This document shows positions 9,373-18,579 of a stretch of 64,000 bases of DNA, piece by piece. Where the stretch lies: NCBI RefSeq assembly GCF_005280655.1, contig NZ_CP040058.1, positions 1,526,001 through 1,590,000 on the forward strand, read 5' to 3'. A program made the translations under genes and the position numbers. The notes beneath the pieces were generated by a model, which was given only the letters and a program-made list of their open reading frames with translations, was not told the DNA's origin and did not search any database. Source of the DNA: Anaerostipes rhamnosivorans. Its GTDB lineage: Bacteria > Bacillota > Clostridia > Lachnospirales > Lachnospiraceae. How positions within the stretch are numbered: position 1 is the stretch's first letter; every line of letters begins with the position of its first letter.

Positions 9373-10551
9373 ATGAAAATACAAGCTTTTTTGATTAAAT
9401 ATGCCGAGATCGGTATTAAAGGAAAAAACAGGTACATGTTTGAGGATGCCCTGGTAAGACAGATTAAATATGCCATGAAGCCTGTGGGTGAGTTCAAGGT
9501 AAGAAAAGAGTCCGGGCGTGTCTTTGTGGAAGGTCAGGATGAATTTGACTATGAGGAAGCAGTAGAGGGCTTAAAGACAGTCTTTGGCATCACCGGTATC
9601 TGTCCGATGGTCATTGAACAGACGAAAGATATGGAGCATCTGGCAGATGCGGTGCTAAACTATGTGGACAGCCAGTATGACAAGAAAGATTTTACCTTTA
9701 AAGTGAACGCAAGGCGGGGGGATAAGGAATTTCCAGTAAACTCTATGGATATCAATTGTCTTATGGGAGAAAAGCTTCTGGATGTCTGGCCGGAATTAAA
9801 GGTGGACGTGCATCATCCGGATGTACTGGTGAACATTGAGGTAAGGCAGCAGATCTACATTTATTCTACAGAGATCCTCGGGCCGGGAGGTATGCCGGTG
9901 GGCACCAATGGAAGGGCAATGCTGCTTTTATCAGGAGGGATCGACAGTCCCGTGGCGGGATACATGATTGCAAAAAGAGGTGTCAGGATTGACGCGACTT
10001 ACTTCCATGCGCCTCCGTATACAAGTGAGCGCGCAAAGCAGAAGGTAGTGGATCTGGCAAAGATCGTGTCCAAGTATGCAGGACCCATCCATCTGCATGT
10101 TGTTAACTTTACAGACATTCAGCTGGCAATCTATGAGAAATGCCCCCACGACCAGCTTACCATTATCATGCGCCGTTACATGATGAAGATCGCAGAGCAT
10201 TTTGCAAAAGAAAATGACGGGCTGGCGCTGATCACAGGGGAAAGCATCGGTCAGGTGGCAAGCCAGACGATCCATAACCTGGCAATCACAAACGAAGTGT
10301 GTTCCATGCCGGTTTTCCGTCCGTTGATCGGGATGGACAAGCAGGAGATCGTAAATATTGCGGAGAAGATCGACACATTCGAGACCTCCATTCAGCCGTT
10401 TGAGGACTGCTGTACGATCTTTGTTGCAAAACATCCTGTTACAAAAGGAAATTTAAAAAAGATTGAGAAATCGGAAGAAAATCTAAAAGATATCATTGAT
10501 GAACTGATGGAAAAAGCCATCGATACTACAGAAGTGATCGTAGTTAAATAG
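9373..10551 (+). CDS. thiI: tRNA 4-thiouridine synthase
   Basis: 392 residues. The N-terminal ferredoxin-like and THUMP RNA-binding domains (1-170) are followed by a PP-loop ATPase (LLSGGIDSPVAGYM, about residue 183). It adenylates and thiolates U8 of tRNA and may also supply sulfur for thiamine. The protein ends after the PP-loop region (EDCCTIFVAKHP), so the C-terminal rhodanese domain of the E. coli protein is absent. That is the normal short Firmicute form, which takes sulfur directly from the adjacent cysteine desulfurase. Confidence 0.95.
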   Translation: MKIQAFLIKYAEIGIKGKNRYMFEDALVRQIKYAMKPVGEFKVRKESGRVFVEGQDEFDYEEAVEGLKTVFGITGICPMVIEQTKDMEHLADAVLNYVDSQYDKKDFTFKVNARRGDKEFPVNSMDINCLMGEKLLDVWPELKVDVHHPDVLVNIEVRQQIYIYSTEILGPGGMPVGTNGRAMLLLSGGIDSPVAGYMIAKRGVRIDATYFHAPPYTSERAKQKVVDLAKIVSKYAGPIHLHVVNFTDIQLAIYEKCPHDQLTIIMRRYMMKIAEHFAKENDGLALITGESIGQVASQTIHNLAITNEVCSMPVFRPLIGMDKQEIVNIAEKIDTFETSIQPFEDCCTIFVAKHPVTKGNLKKIEKSEENLKDIIDELMEKAIDTTEVIVVK

Positions 10552-10562
10552 AAAGAGGTTAC

Positions 10563-10802
10563 TTAAGAGGGAGAGAAGAGAAATGGTTCCAGCCTTTCAA
10601 GAATCTCATACCTCTGTTCGGGAATCTGAAAGGCGAGAAGGATTGGTTCATTTAAGTTTAAGCTGAACAGATCCATGACGCTTGCGGCGTCTAAGAGATA
10701 AGAACCCGATATTATGTAAAAATCGCCGTCATATTCTTTGATAATGTTTATAAAATCATTGACCTTCTTTATGGAATTCAGCATTAATTGTACTTCGCAC
10801 AT
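10563..10802 (-). CDS. HPr-like small protein without phospho-histidine
   Basis: 79 residues with the fold signature of HPr-family phosphocarriers: an N-terminal strand, KKVNDFINIIKEYDGDF, then SGSYLLDAASVMDLFSLNLNEPI, which parallels the GRYVVDAKSIMGIFSLDLSKPI type of end of clostridial HPr-like proteins. The active-site histidine expected near residue 15 is missing, so phosphotransfer through it is unlikely; a regulatory or structural role is inferred. It is convergent with thiI (11 bases) and divergent from mtaB (77-base shared upstream region). Confidence 0.7.
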   Translation of the reverse strand: MCEVQLMLNSIKKVNDFINIIKEYDGDFYIISGSYLLDAASVMDLFSLNLNEPILLAFQIPEQRYEILERLEPFLFSPS

Positions 10803-10879
10803 GATTCATCCTCCAATGACGATAGTGTACAAGCTAATATTTGAATTGTCAATATCAACGAAAGGAAAAGAAACACTCT

Positions 10880-12199
10880 ATGAGTTTAGATAATGTGAAA
10901 GCAGCCATTGTGACGTTAGGGTGCAAAGTCAACCAGTATGAGTCCGATGCTATGTTTGATATGCTTACGAATGCAGGAGCAAGAATTGTAAATCCCAAAG
11001 AAGGTGCTGATGTGTACATCGTAAATACCTGCTCCGTCACCAACATCGCTGAGCGCAAGTCCAGGCAGATGCTGCACCGTGCCAAGAAACTGAATCCCGA
11101 TACTGTGGTTGCCGCTGTGGGATGTTATGCCCAGGTGGGGAAAGAGGAATTAGAAAAAGATCCGTTGATTGATCTGATTATTGGGAACAATAAAAAGAAA
11201 GATCTCATCTCCATTTTGGAAACATATTTTGAAGACCGCAGGCAGGAGACGGAAGTGGTGGATCTGTCTTCCGGGAGCGAGTACGAAGCACTGCATGTAA
11301 GCCATCTAAATGAACATACCCGGGCCTACATCAAAGTCCAGGACGGCTGCAACCAGTTCTGTTCCTACTGTATCATTCCCTATGCCAGAGGAAGGGTAAG
11401 AAGCCGGGCAATGGAAGATATTCTTGAGGAGATCCGGGAGCTTTCTGAGAACGGCTGCCAGGAATTTGTCATCACCGGGATCCATGTGTGTTCCTATGGC
11501 ACGGACCTTAATGAGGGAAAGGATCTTATCGACCTGCTGGAGGAGATAGGAACGATCAGCGGAGTCAAAAGGATCCGGTTAGGTTCCCTGGAGCCGGGGA
11601 TCATCACAGAGGAATCTGTAAATAGGCTTAAGAACATAGAACAGTTCTGTCCTCACTTTCATCTTTCCCTTCAGAGTGGCTGCGATGAAACCCTCAAACG
11701 TATGAACCGAAAGTATACTACAGAGGAGATTCGGGAAAAAATAAGAATATTGAGGGATGCATATGATCAGCCAGCGCTGACCACGGATATCATCGTAGGA
11801 TTTCCAGGTGAGACTCCCGAGGAATTTGAGACCACCAAAAGATTTCTGGAAGAGATCAACCTGTATGAAATGCATGTTTTTAAATACTCAAAGCGTAAAG
11901 GAACCAGAGCGGCTGTTATGGAAGATCAGGTCGATGATCAGGAAAAAGCAAGGAGAAGCAGCATTTTGATCGCCATGAATGAGACTCACAAGCGGGCTTT
12001 TGAACAGGCACAGATAGGGACGGACAGGGATGTCCTGATCGAAGAAAAATTAAAGCACAGTGCGGAAAACCTGTATGTGGGGCATACCAGAGAATATGTA
12101 AAAGTGGCGGTGAAAAGCAGGGAACCGCTGGAAAATCAGATTGTCAGAGCTCATCTTACCGGTATCAGTGAGGATGGATATATGACAGGAAATCTGTAG
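10880..12199 (+). CDS. mtaB: tRNA t6A37 methylthiotransferase
   Basis: 439-residue radical-SAM enzyme that converts t6A37 of tRNA to ms2t6A37. It has the UPF0004 N-terminal domain with cysteines in [17 protein letters not shown] and VGCYAQ (the auxiliary 4Fe-4S cluster), the radical-SAM motif [16 protein letters not shown], and a C-terminal TRAM RNA-binding domain. The residue pattern fits MtaB rather than MiaB or RimO. AAGGAAAAG precedes the ATG at 10880; an in-frame ATG at 10841 has no site. Confidence 0.93.
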   Translation: MSLDNVKAAIVTLGCKVNQYESDAMFDMLTNAGARIVNPKEGADVYIVNTCSVTNIAERKSRQMLHRAKKLNPDTVVAAVGCYAQVGKEELEKDPLIDLIIGNNKKKDLISILETYFEDRRQETEVVDLSSGSEYEALHVSHLNEHTRAYIKVQDGCNQFCSYCIIPYARGRVRSRAMEDILEEIRELSENGCQEFVITGIHVCSYGTDLNEGKDLIDLLEEIGTISGVKRIRLGSLEPGIITEESVNRLKNIEQFCPHFHLSLQSGCDETLKRMNRKYTTEEIREKIRILRDAYDQPALTTDIIVGFPGETPEEFETTKRFLEEINLYEMHVFKYSKRKGTRAAVMEDQVDDQEKARRSSILIAMNETHKRAFEQAQIGTDRDVLIEEKLKHSAENLYVGHTREYVKVAVKSREPLENQIVRAHLTGISEDGYMTGNL

Positions 12200-12267
12200 A
12201 AAATCCATTGCTATTTTTTCGGATATATATTAGAATAAAAAAAAGATACGAAAAAGGACGTGATATT

Positions 12268-12522
12268 ATGGATAAGAATCAGACACAACATTTTTCAGTA
12301 GTGAAAGATGAATTGGATGTGCATAGAATTTTAGAGCATGTCTATGAGGCATTGGAAGAAAAGGGATATAATCCTGTAAACCAGATGGTAGGGTATATTA
12401 TGTCAGGCGATCCGACCTACATTACCAGCCATAAGAATGCGAGAAGCATTATCAATAAGGTAGAACGGGACGAGATCATAGAAGCCCTGTTTGTAAATTA
12501 TATCAACACAAGGCTGAAGTAG
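12268..12522 (+). CDS. ireB: IreB-family regulatory phosphoprotein
   Basis: 84-residue UPF0297 protein, recognised from [20 protein letters not shown] and [17 protein letters not shown]. In Enterococcus, IreB is a substrate of the Ser/Thr kinase IreK and restrains cephalosporin resistance. AAAAGGA upstream fixes the start. It is followed after 4 bases by ruvX and then DUF1292, the classic Firmicute order yrzL-yrrK-yrzB. The alaS that often precedes it is absent; mtaB sits there instead. Confidence 0.92.
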   Translation: MDKNQTQHFSVVKDELDVHRILEHVYEALEEKGYNPVNQMVGYIMSGDPTYITSHKNARSIINKVERDEIIEALFVNYINTRLK

Positions 12523-12526
12523 AAAT

Positions 12527-12943
12527 ATGAGGATACTTGGGCTTGATTATGGGACAAAGACAGTGGGGGCCGCTCTCAGCGATGAACTGGGGATCACAGC
12601 ACAGCCGCTTGAGACCATTACGAGAAAAGATGAAAATAAGTTAAGAAAAACTTATGCAAGGATAGAGGAGATCATCGCCGAATACAAGGTAGAAAAGATT
12701 GTCCTGGGCTATCCAAAGAATATGAATAATACGGTCGGAGAACGCGGAATGGCAACGGAAGCTTTCCGCGATAGTTTAGTGCGCAGAACCGGACTTGATG
12801 TAATCTTGTGGGACGAGCGCCTTACTACGGTTGCGTCCAATAAAGTATTGATGGAAAGCGGCGTTCGGAGGGAAAACCGCAAAAAGGTCATTGATCAGGT
12901 TGCTGCTTCAATGATTTTACAGGGTTATCTTGATTCCCTGTAA
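12527..12943 (+). CDS. ruvX: RuvX/YqgF Holliday-junction-resolvase-like nuclease
   Basis: 138 residues of RNase H fold. The first acidic strand [17 protein letters not shown], the middle [10 protein letters not shown], the WDERLTT motif and the final [13 protein letters not shown] are all diagnostic. The family acts in pre-16S rRNA 5'-end processing (YqgF) and has been suggested as a Holliday junction resolvase. It is part of the ireB-ruvX-DUF1292 operon. Confidence 0.94.
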   Translation: MRILGLDYGTKTVGAALSDELGITAQPLETITRKDENKLRKTYARIEEIIAEYKVEKIVLGYPKNMNNTVGERGMATEAFRDSLVRRTGLDVILWDERLTTVASNKVLMESGVRRENRKKVIDQVAASMILQGYLDSL

Positions 12944-12959
12944 AGAAAGGATTGATAAG

Positions 12960-13226
12960 ATGAAAGATAAAGAGAGCACAATTCTCTTTTTAGATGACCA
13001 GGGCCAGGAAGTGGAATTTATGGTTCTGGAACAGACGACACTGGCAGGAACAAACTACCTGCTTGTTGCGGATTCCGTGGAAGAAGACGGGACCGTTTTG
13101 ATCATGAAGGAAATCTCCCTGGAAGGAGACTATGTCTCTTATGAGATTGTAGAAGATGAAGAAGAACTTGAGATCATTTCTAAGATATTCAATGAATTAA
13201 TCGAGGATTTTGATTTGACAGTATAA
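12960..13226 (+). CDS. DUF1292 family protein
   Basis: 88-residue acidic protein (ILFLDDQGQEVEFMVLEQT at the N-terminus, acidic C-terminus) of the DUF1292/YrzB family. Function is unknown; it is nearly always found next to ruvX in Firmicutes, as here (16 bases after it). AAAGGA precedes the ATG at 12960. Confidence 0.88.
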   Translation: MKDKESTILFLDDQGQEVEFMVLEQTTLAGTNYLLVADSVEEDGTVLIMKEISLEGDYVSYEIVEDEEELEIISKIFNELIEDFDLTV

Positions 13227-13252
13227 ATGCAACAGGATTTCGAGGTGGTTGA

Positions 13253-13702
13253 ATGGGTTATAATGAAGAAGCTTTTATACAAATTTTAAAAAGCAAGGGT
13301 TTAAAAGTGACCAATCAGAGAAAAGCTGTATTGAAGGCACTTTCACAAAAACCAGACCAGCATCTGACCGCGGAAGAAATCTATGAATTGGTTAAAGTAG
13401 ACATCCCGGAGATCGGGATTGCGACAATTTATCGTACCATACAGTTACTTTGTGAATTAGGATTAATTGATAAATTGAATTTAGATGATGGATACGTTCG
13501 CTATGAAATCGGAAAAGAAGATAAAAATGAGCACCACCATCATCATTTGATATGTGTGAATTGCGGAAAAGTTTTAAAGTTCGACGATGATTTATTAGAT
13601 GAATTAGAAAAACAGGTGGAAAAAACAACCGGATTCATCGTCCATGATCATGAATTGAAGATGTACGGATATTGTCGTGATTGTCAAAATAACCGGAAAT
13701 AA
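13253..13702 (+). CDS. Fur-family metal-dependent repressor
   Basis: 149 residues. A winged-helix DNA-binding domain (LKVTNQRKAVLKAL, ATIYRTIQLLCELGLI) is followed by a dimerisation/metal domain with a histidine run preceding LICVNCGK and a C-terminal CRDC. The CxxC pairs are the structural zinc site of Fur/PerR. The histidine cluster suggests Fur or PerR, but the regulatory-site residues do not decide between iron, peroxide and zinc sensing. The RNase J start lies 20 bases past its stop. Confidence 0.88.
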   Translation: MGYNEEAFIQILKSKGLKVTNQRKAVLKALSQKPDQHLTAEEIYELVKVDIPEIGIATIYRTIQLLCELGLIDKLNLDDGYVRYEIGKEDKNEHHHHHLICVNCGKVLKFDDDLLDELEKQVEKTTGFIVHDHELKMYGYCRDCQNNRK

Positions 13703-13721
13703 TCATAATGGAGGAATTATT

Positions 13722-15629
13722 TTGAAATCAGACAACACAAGTGTAGGTAACAAGACAGAAGGACAGCAACAAAAGAAACAGGCCAGGAATTACTGGCCGA
13801 AAAAGTACAGCCAGCCTAAGGCGCCGGCAGTGATCAAAAAAGAATCAAAGGAGCTTACGGTGAAGGAAAAGCCGAAAAATCAGCCGAAAGGCCAGGCGCC
13901 TGCCAAAAAAGAGGCACCTGCTAAGGCGAAGACAGCTCCGAAGGCACAGGGACGTCCAAAGACGACCCAGAGAAGGAATACAGGAACGGTAAAGATCATT
14001 CCTCTTGGCGGACTCGGACAGATTGGTATGAACATCACCGCCTTTGAATATAACAATAATATTTTGATTGTTGACTGCGGTGTGGCCTTTCCGGATGATG
14101 AGATGCTCGGAATCGATCTTGTCATTCCGGATGTGACATATTTAAAAGAAAATGCAAAGAAGATTAAGGGACTGGTCATCACCCATGGACATGAAGACCA
14201 TATCGGTGCGATCCCTTATATTGAAAAACAGCTGAATATTCCAGTGTATGCCACAAAGCTTACCATGGGACTCATCGACAACAAGTTAAAAGAGCATGGG
14301 CTGCTCAAGCAGGTGAAAAAGACTGTGGTAAAACACGGTGACGTGATAAAGCTGGGAGTCTTTACAGTCGAGTTTATCAAGACAAACCACAGCATAGCAG
14401 ATGCGGCGGCTCTGGCGATCCATACTCCTGCGGGACTGATTATCCATACAGGTGACTTTAAGATCGACCACACACCGCTCTTTGGTGAAGCCATCGATCT
14501 GGCAAGATTTGCGGAGCTTGGAAGAGAAGGTGTTCTTGCGCTGATGGCGGACAGTACCAATGCGGAGAGGCCTGGTTATACTCAGTCTGAAAAGAACGTC
14601 GGAAAGACACTGGACAGCCTGTTTGCGGCCCATCCCAACGGAAGGATTCTTGTCGCCACCTTTGCTTCCAATGTAGACCGTGTACAGCAGATCATCAATT
14701 CCGCCTATAAGCACGGAAGAAAAGTATCAGTAGAGGGGCGGAGCATGGTCAACATCATCGCTACAGCTTCTGAGCTTGGCTATATTAAGATTCCAAAGAA
14801 TACGCTCATCGAAACAGAACAGATGAGAAATTATCCGGATGACCAGATTGTCATGATCACGACCGGAAGCCAGGGTGAGACTATGGCAGCCTTATCCAGG
14901 ATGGCAAATGGAACCCACCGGAAGGTTTCCATTAAACCGACAGACACCATCGTGTTCAGTTCCAGCCCAATCCCGGGAAATGAAAAAAATGTATCAAACA
15001 TCATGAATGAGCTGGCAATGAAGGGCGCCAAGGTTGTGTTCCAGGATACCCATGTATCCGGACATGCATGCAGAGAAGAACTGAGGCTGATGTATGCCCT
15101 CACCAAGCCTAAGTATGCGGTCCCTGTCCATGGAGAATACCGCCATCTGGTAAGACACAGTGAATTGGCCCTCGAGATGGGAATTCCAAAAGAGAATGTC
15201 TTCATCATGGAAGAAGGAGATGTTCTGGAATTAAATAAAAAGGCCGGAAAGGTCACAGGAAAGGTTCCGGCACAGGGTATCTTGGTTGACGGCCTCGGCA
15301 TCGGCGACGTAGGGAATATTGTCTTAAATGATAGAAGACAGCTGTCCCAGAACGGGCTGATCATCGTGACAGTGACCCTGGAGAAACGTGGAAATAATAT
15401 TCTTGCGGGTCCGGATATTGTATCCCGCGGTTTTGTCTATGTAAGAGAGTCTGAGAGCCTTATGGAAGGAGCCAGACAGGTGGTGGAAGATGCTGTGGAA
15501 GGCTGTCTTGCCAAAAATATCACTGATTGGGGCAAGTTAAAATCTTGTATCAGGGATACGCTGAGCAATTATATCTGGAAGAAAACCAAGAGGGATCCGA
15601 TGATCCTTCCAATCATTACAGAAGTATAG
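13722..15629 (+). CDS. rnj: Ribonuclease J
   Basis: 635-residue metallo-beta-lactamase/beta-CASP RNase for mRNA decay and rRNA maturation. Zinc motifs are HGHEDHIGAIPY and HTGDFKIDHTP; the beta-CASP region has HVSGHA and HGEYRHL. A basic, Lys/Pro/Ala-rich low-complexity extension of about 88 residues precedes the catalytic domain (which begins near TVKIIPLGGLGQIGMN); such tails occur in clostridial RNase J and probably bind RNA. The TTG at 13722, seven bases after GGAGG (13710-13714), is the best start. An upstream in-frame start at 13677 overlaps the Fur-family gene and lacks a site. Confidence 0.93.
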   Translation: MKSDNTSVGNKTEGQQQKKQARNYWPKKYSQPKAPAVIKKESKELTVKEKPKNQPKGQAPAKKEAPAKAKTAPKAQGRPKTTQRRNTGTVKIIPLGGLGQIGMNITAFEYNNNILIVDCGVAFPDDEMLGIDLVIPDVTYLKENAKKIKGLVITHGHEDHIGAIPYIEKQLNIPVYATKLTMGLIDNKLKEHGLLKQVKKTVVKHGDVIKLGVFTVEFIKTNHSIADAAALAIHTPAGLIIHTGDFKIDHTPLFGEAIDLARFAELGREGVLALMADSTNAERPGYTQSEKNVGKTLDSLFAAHPNGRILVATFASNVDRVQQIINSAYKHGRKVSVEGRSMVNIIATASELGYIKIPKNTLIETEQMRNYPDDQIVMITTGSQGETMAALSRMANGTHRKVSIKPTDTIVFSSSPIPGNEKNVSNIMNELAMKGAKVVFQDTHVSGHACREELRLMYALTKPKYAVPVHGEYRHLVRHSELALEMGIPKENVFIMEEGDVLELNKKAGKVTGKVPAQGILVDGLGIGDVGNIVLNDRRQLSQNGLIIVTVTLEKRGNNILAGPDIVSRGFVYVRESESLMEGARQVVEDAVEGCLAKNITDWGKLKSCIRDTLSNYIWKKTKRDPMILPIITEV

Positions 15630-15665
15630 AAACCCACGCCGGAAAGGAATGTGCCGGGAGTTATG

Positions 15666-16064
15666 ATGACAAAGGATGAAGATGTAAAAAAGAATAGAGA
15701 AGACCTGTTTCGACTTTTTTGGAAAGTGGTCCATCAGATTTTGATCATCGGCCTGATTATCGGATTGTTTTTCGGTATGTATTCTTTTGCCTATCATGCT
15801 TTCTCTAACGAGGCATATGATGCCTCCAGTACCAGAAAGGTACAGGTGGTGATCTCAAAAGGAGAGAAAACCGACCAGGTGGCGGACCAGCTTTATGAGA
15901 AGCATCTGATCGTGGGAAGAAACAGATTTAAGGTAAGAAAATTTTTCTCAAAATACAGTGATACGGACTTTGTCCCCGGAAAGTACAGGCTGTCACAGTC
16001 TCAGGGTATCGATGAGATTATGGCAGTCCTGTGCGGGGATGCCCGTGAAAAGGATACAAAATGA
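15666..16064 (+). CDS. MltG/YceG-like N-terminal protein lacking the catalytic domain
   Basis: 132 residues: a cytoplasmic tail (1-25), one membrane helix (IIGLIIGLFFGMYSF), then a LysM-like module typical of MltG/YceG (VQVVISKGEKTDQVADQLYE through PGKYRLSQSQGIDEIMAVL). Full MltG is over 300 residues and carries a catalytic glutamate domain; here the protein ends after the LysM-like part, so transglycosylase activity is unlikely. The position matches yrrL before yrrM in Bacillus. GGGAG favours the ATG at 15666; the ATG at 15663 and a GTG at 15651 are alternatives. The 3' end overlaps trmR by 4 bases. Confidence 0.78.
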   Translation: MTKDEDVKKNREDLFRLFWKVVHQILIIGLIIGLFFGMYSFAYHAFSNEAYDASSTRKVQVVISKGEKTDQVADQLYEKHLIVGRNRFKVRKFFSKYSDTDFVPGKYRLSQSQGIDEIMAVLCGDAREKDTK

Positions 16065-16708
16065 TTGTAAATGAAAACGTGACAGATTATCTCCGCTCGC
16101 TTATAAAAGAGGAGGATGACTTTCTCGACGGGATTGAGCGCCAGGCCAGAAAAGACCATGTACCGATCGTCAAGCCGGAGACAAAAGAGTTCCTGAAAGT
16201 ATTAGTGAAAATGAATCAACCGATGAAAATCCTGGAGGTCGGAACGGCTGTGGGATTTTCATCTCTTTATATGCACAAGTTTCAGCCAGAGGGCGGGACC
16301 GTGGTCACCATCGAGCGGAATGAAGGAAGGATCAAGAGGGCAAAGGAGAACTTTTCAAGAGCCGGAGTTAAAGATGCTGTCACTCTCATGGAGGGTGATG
16401 CCGCAGAGATTTTGGCTGAACTTTCCGGTACCTTTGACTTTATCTTCATGGATGCGGCCAAGGGCCAGTATATCCGCTTTTTTGAACACATTCTGAGGCT
16501 GCTTCCTGCTGGGGGCATTCTGGTCTCTGACAATGTGCTTCAGGACGGTGACATTGTAAAATCACGGTATGCCATAGAGCGCAGGGACCGGACTATCCAC
16601 AAAAGGATGAGAGAGTATTTATATACATTGAAACAACATCCGTTGCTGGACACATCTGTGCTTCCATTGGGAGACGGCGTGGCAGTGAGTATGAAAACAG
16701 GAGAGTAA
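16061..16708 (+). CDS. trmR: tRNA 5-hydroxyuridine methyltransferase (O-methyltransferase family 3)
   Basis: 215-residue SAM enzyme of the catechol/caffeoyl-CoA O-methyltransferase fold (motif I ILEVGTAVGFSSLYM, FIFMDAAKGQY, LVSDNVLQDGDI). In Firmicutes the member encoded beside a U32 peptidase-like gene is TrmR, which methylates ho5U34 of tRNA to mo5U. The neighbour here is exactly that U32 protein, 1 base downstream, so this assignment is preferred over a small-molecule methyltransferase. Start overlaps the MltG-like gene (ATGA). Confidence 0.86.
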   Translation: MIVNENVTDYLRSLIKEEDDFLDGIERQARKDHVPIVKPETKEFLKVLVKMNQPMKILEVGTAVGFSSLYMHKFQPEGGTVVTIERNEGRIKRAKENFSRAGVKDAVTLMEGDAAEILAELSGTFDFIFMDAAKGQYIRFFEHILRLLPAGGILVSDNVLQDGDIVKSRYAIERRDRTIHKRMREYLYTLKQHPLLDTSVLPLGDGVAVSMKTGE

Positions 16709-16709
16709 C

Positions 16710-17936
16710 ATGAGAAAAACAGAGCTGCTGATACCAGCAAGCAATTTAGAAGTACTGAAAGTAGCTGTGCTCTACGGTGCAGATGCAGTTTACATCGGAG
16801 GAGAAATGTACGGGCTGCGGGCGAAGGCCAAGAATTTCTCTATGGAGGATGTAAAAGAAGGCGTCCGCTTTGCACATGAGCACGGTGTAAAGGTTTATAT
16901 AACAGCAAATATCGTAGCCCATAACGGGGATCTTTCCGGCATACGGGAATATTTCAGGGAACTTAAAAGTATTCAGCCCGACGGACTGATCATCTCTGAT
17001 CCAGGAGTCTTTATGACAGCCAAAGAGGAATGCCCGGAGATTGAACGTCACATCAGCACTCAGGCCAACAGCACCAATTATGCCACTTATAAGTTCTGGC
17101 ATGAACAGGGGGCATCCCGCGTGGTGGCGGCCAGAGAGTTATCCTTGAGAGAGATCGGGGAGATCAGAAAGAACATACCGGATGACCTGGAAATTGAGGC
17201 ATTTGTCCATGGAGCCATGTGTATCTCACATTCCGGGCGTTGTCTGCTGAGCAATTATTTTACAGGACAGAACGCCAACAAGGGAGCATGTACCCACCCA
17301 TGTCGGTGGAAATACTCTGTGGTGGAAGAGACCAGGCCCGGCGAATATATGCCAGTGTATGAAAATGAACGGGGGACCTATATTTTTAACTCCAAGGATC
17401 TCTGTATGATCGAACATATTGACGATCTGATCAGCGCTGGAATCGACAGCCTTAAGATCGAGGGACGGATGAAGACCGCTCTCTATGTGGCGACGGTGGC
17501 AAGAACCTACCGGAAAGCCATTGACGATTACAAAGAATCTCCTGACAAATATAAGGCCAATATGGACTATTACAGACAGGAGATCTCCAAGTGCACCTAC
17601 CGTCAGTTTACCACTGGTTTTTACTATGGTAAGACGGACGAAAACTCACAGATCTATGACAGCAACACTTATATCAAGGAGTATACCTACATCGGGATTG
17701 TCCAGGGATATAACAAAAAGGGATACGCGCTGCTGGAACAGAAGAATAAGTTCCTTGTGGGGGAGACGATTGAGGTGATGGTTCCAGACGGAGAAAACCG
17801 GCAGGTGACGGTCAAAGCCATTGAGGATGAGGATGGTGTTTCCATGGAGAGTGCACCACATCCAAGACAGATGATCTATGTAGATTTCGGGGAGGAGATC
17901 CCGGAGGGATATCTGCTCAGAAGAAAAGAAGATTAA
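16710..17936 (+). CDS. trhP: U32-family tRNA hydroxylation protein
   Basis: 408 residues. The U32 signature is clear: EAFVHGAMCISHSGRCLLS followed by NKGACTHPCRWKY, with conserved cysteines that hold an Fe-S centre in the characterised proteins. TrhP makes ho5U34 in certain tRNAs using prephenate as a substrate; the product is methylated by the adjacent TrmR. An older name is collagenase-like peptidase, but no protease role is supported by context. A C-terminal beta-barrel domain begins near residue 330. Confidence 0.88.
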   Translation: MRKTELLIPASNLEVLKVAVLYGADAVYIGGEMYGLRAKAKNFSMEDVKEGVRFAHEHGVKVYITANIVAHNGDLSGIREYFRELKSIQPDGLIISDPGVFMTAKEECPEIERHISTQANSTNYATYKFWHEQGASRVVAARELSLREIGEIRKNIPDDLEIEAFVHGAMCISHSGRCLLSNYFTGQNANKGACTHPCRWKYSVVEETRPGEYMPVYENERGTYIFNSKDLCMIEHIDDLISAGIDSLKIEGRMKTALYVATVARTYRKAIDDYKESPDKYKANMDYYRQEISKCTYRQFTTGFYYGKTDENSQIYDSNTYIKEYTYIGIVQGYNKKGYALLEQKNKFLVGETIEVMVPDGENRQVTVKAIEDEDGVSMESAPHPRQMIYVDFGEEIPEGYLLRRKED

Positions 17937-17944
17937 TTCAGCGA

Positions 17945-17975
17945 AGGCATCGGAGATAAATCCGATGTCTTTCTT
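17945..17975 (+). terminator. Terminator of the trmR-trhP operon
   Basis: AGGCATCGGA and TCCGATGTCTT pair around GATAAA, followed by TTCTTG. It begins 8 bases after the trhP stop. Confidence 0.75.
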
Positions 17976-18051
17976 GTAAAAAGAAATTGGAAATGATATA
18001 ATAATTATGAAATAACTAAGAGCGTAGATTTAAAATAAAAGGAGAACTATT

Positions 18052-18375
18052 TTGAAGGATAAGGATTTAACAAACAGGGAAAAACTAATCATGAAATGTG
18101 TCTGGGCGGCTGGCCAGGAGATCTCTTTGCAAGAATTACAGCGGGAATTGAAAGAAAGGTTCCAGTGGGATGCCAACAGGTCAACTGTGCGTACTTTTCT
18201 GTCAAGCATGCAGGGAAAGGAAGCCGTGACGGTTGAAAGAAGGGGGAGATTTTCTTATATCGCTCCTTTATACAACGAAGAAAAGTACAAAAAGGCCCAG
18301 CTAAAGAAGTTGATGGATTTCTGGTTTAACGGATCAAAAGAAGATCTGATCAAGGCACTGACAGAGGTGAACTAG
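18052..18375 (+). CDS. BlaI/MecI-family repressor
   Basis: 107 residues with the winged-helix of penicillinase repressors: LTNREKLIMKCVWAAGQEIS at the start and the recognition region WDANRSTVRTFLSSM. BlaI/MecI/CopY proteins repress beta-lactamase, copper or envelope genes and are usually inactivated by a BlaR1-type protease. No blaR1 or beta-lactamase gene is adjacent, so targets are elsewhere. The start is a TTG eight bases after GGAG, with no nearby in-frame ATG upstream. Confidence 0.82.
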   Translation: MKDKDLTNREKLIMKCVWAAGQEISLQELQRELKERFQWDANRSTVRTFLSSMQGKEAVTVERRGRFSYIAPLYNEEKYKKAQLKKLMDFWFNGSKEDLIKALTEVN

Positions 18376-18413
18376 GGATTATGCTCAGTGAGCCGTCCCC
18401 AAAGGTCATTTCC

Positions 18414-18468
18414 AGACAGCCGTCTATGATGCCGCCTGCATAGCAGGCGGCATCATAGACGGCTGTCT
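18414..18468. terminator. 26-bp perfect hairpin between convergent genes
   Basis: Positions 18414-18439 and 18443-18468 are perfect inverted repeats with a 3-base ATA loop, followed on the + strand by CTTTCTTT. It lies between the BlaI-like gene (+) and phzF-like gene (-) and probably terminates both. The stem is much longer and more GC-rich than usual. Confidence 0.75.
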
Positions 18469-18579
18469 CTTTCTTTATCATTGTACATCTGATTACCGGA
18501 ATTGCCCTTTTCGGGATTTGAATTTTGGAGTTGTATTGCCGGAAAAAAGCAGTGGCACATCGGCGTAATTCCTTCAGGA

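Noticed and set aside
18052..18375. BlaI-like repressor as part of a beta-lactamase resistance operon
   Set aside because: No blaR1, beta-lactamase or PBP2a-type gene is nearby; only the regulator is present.
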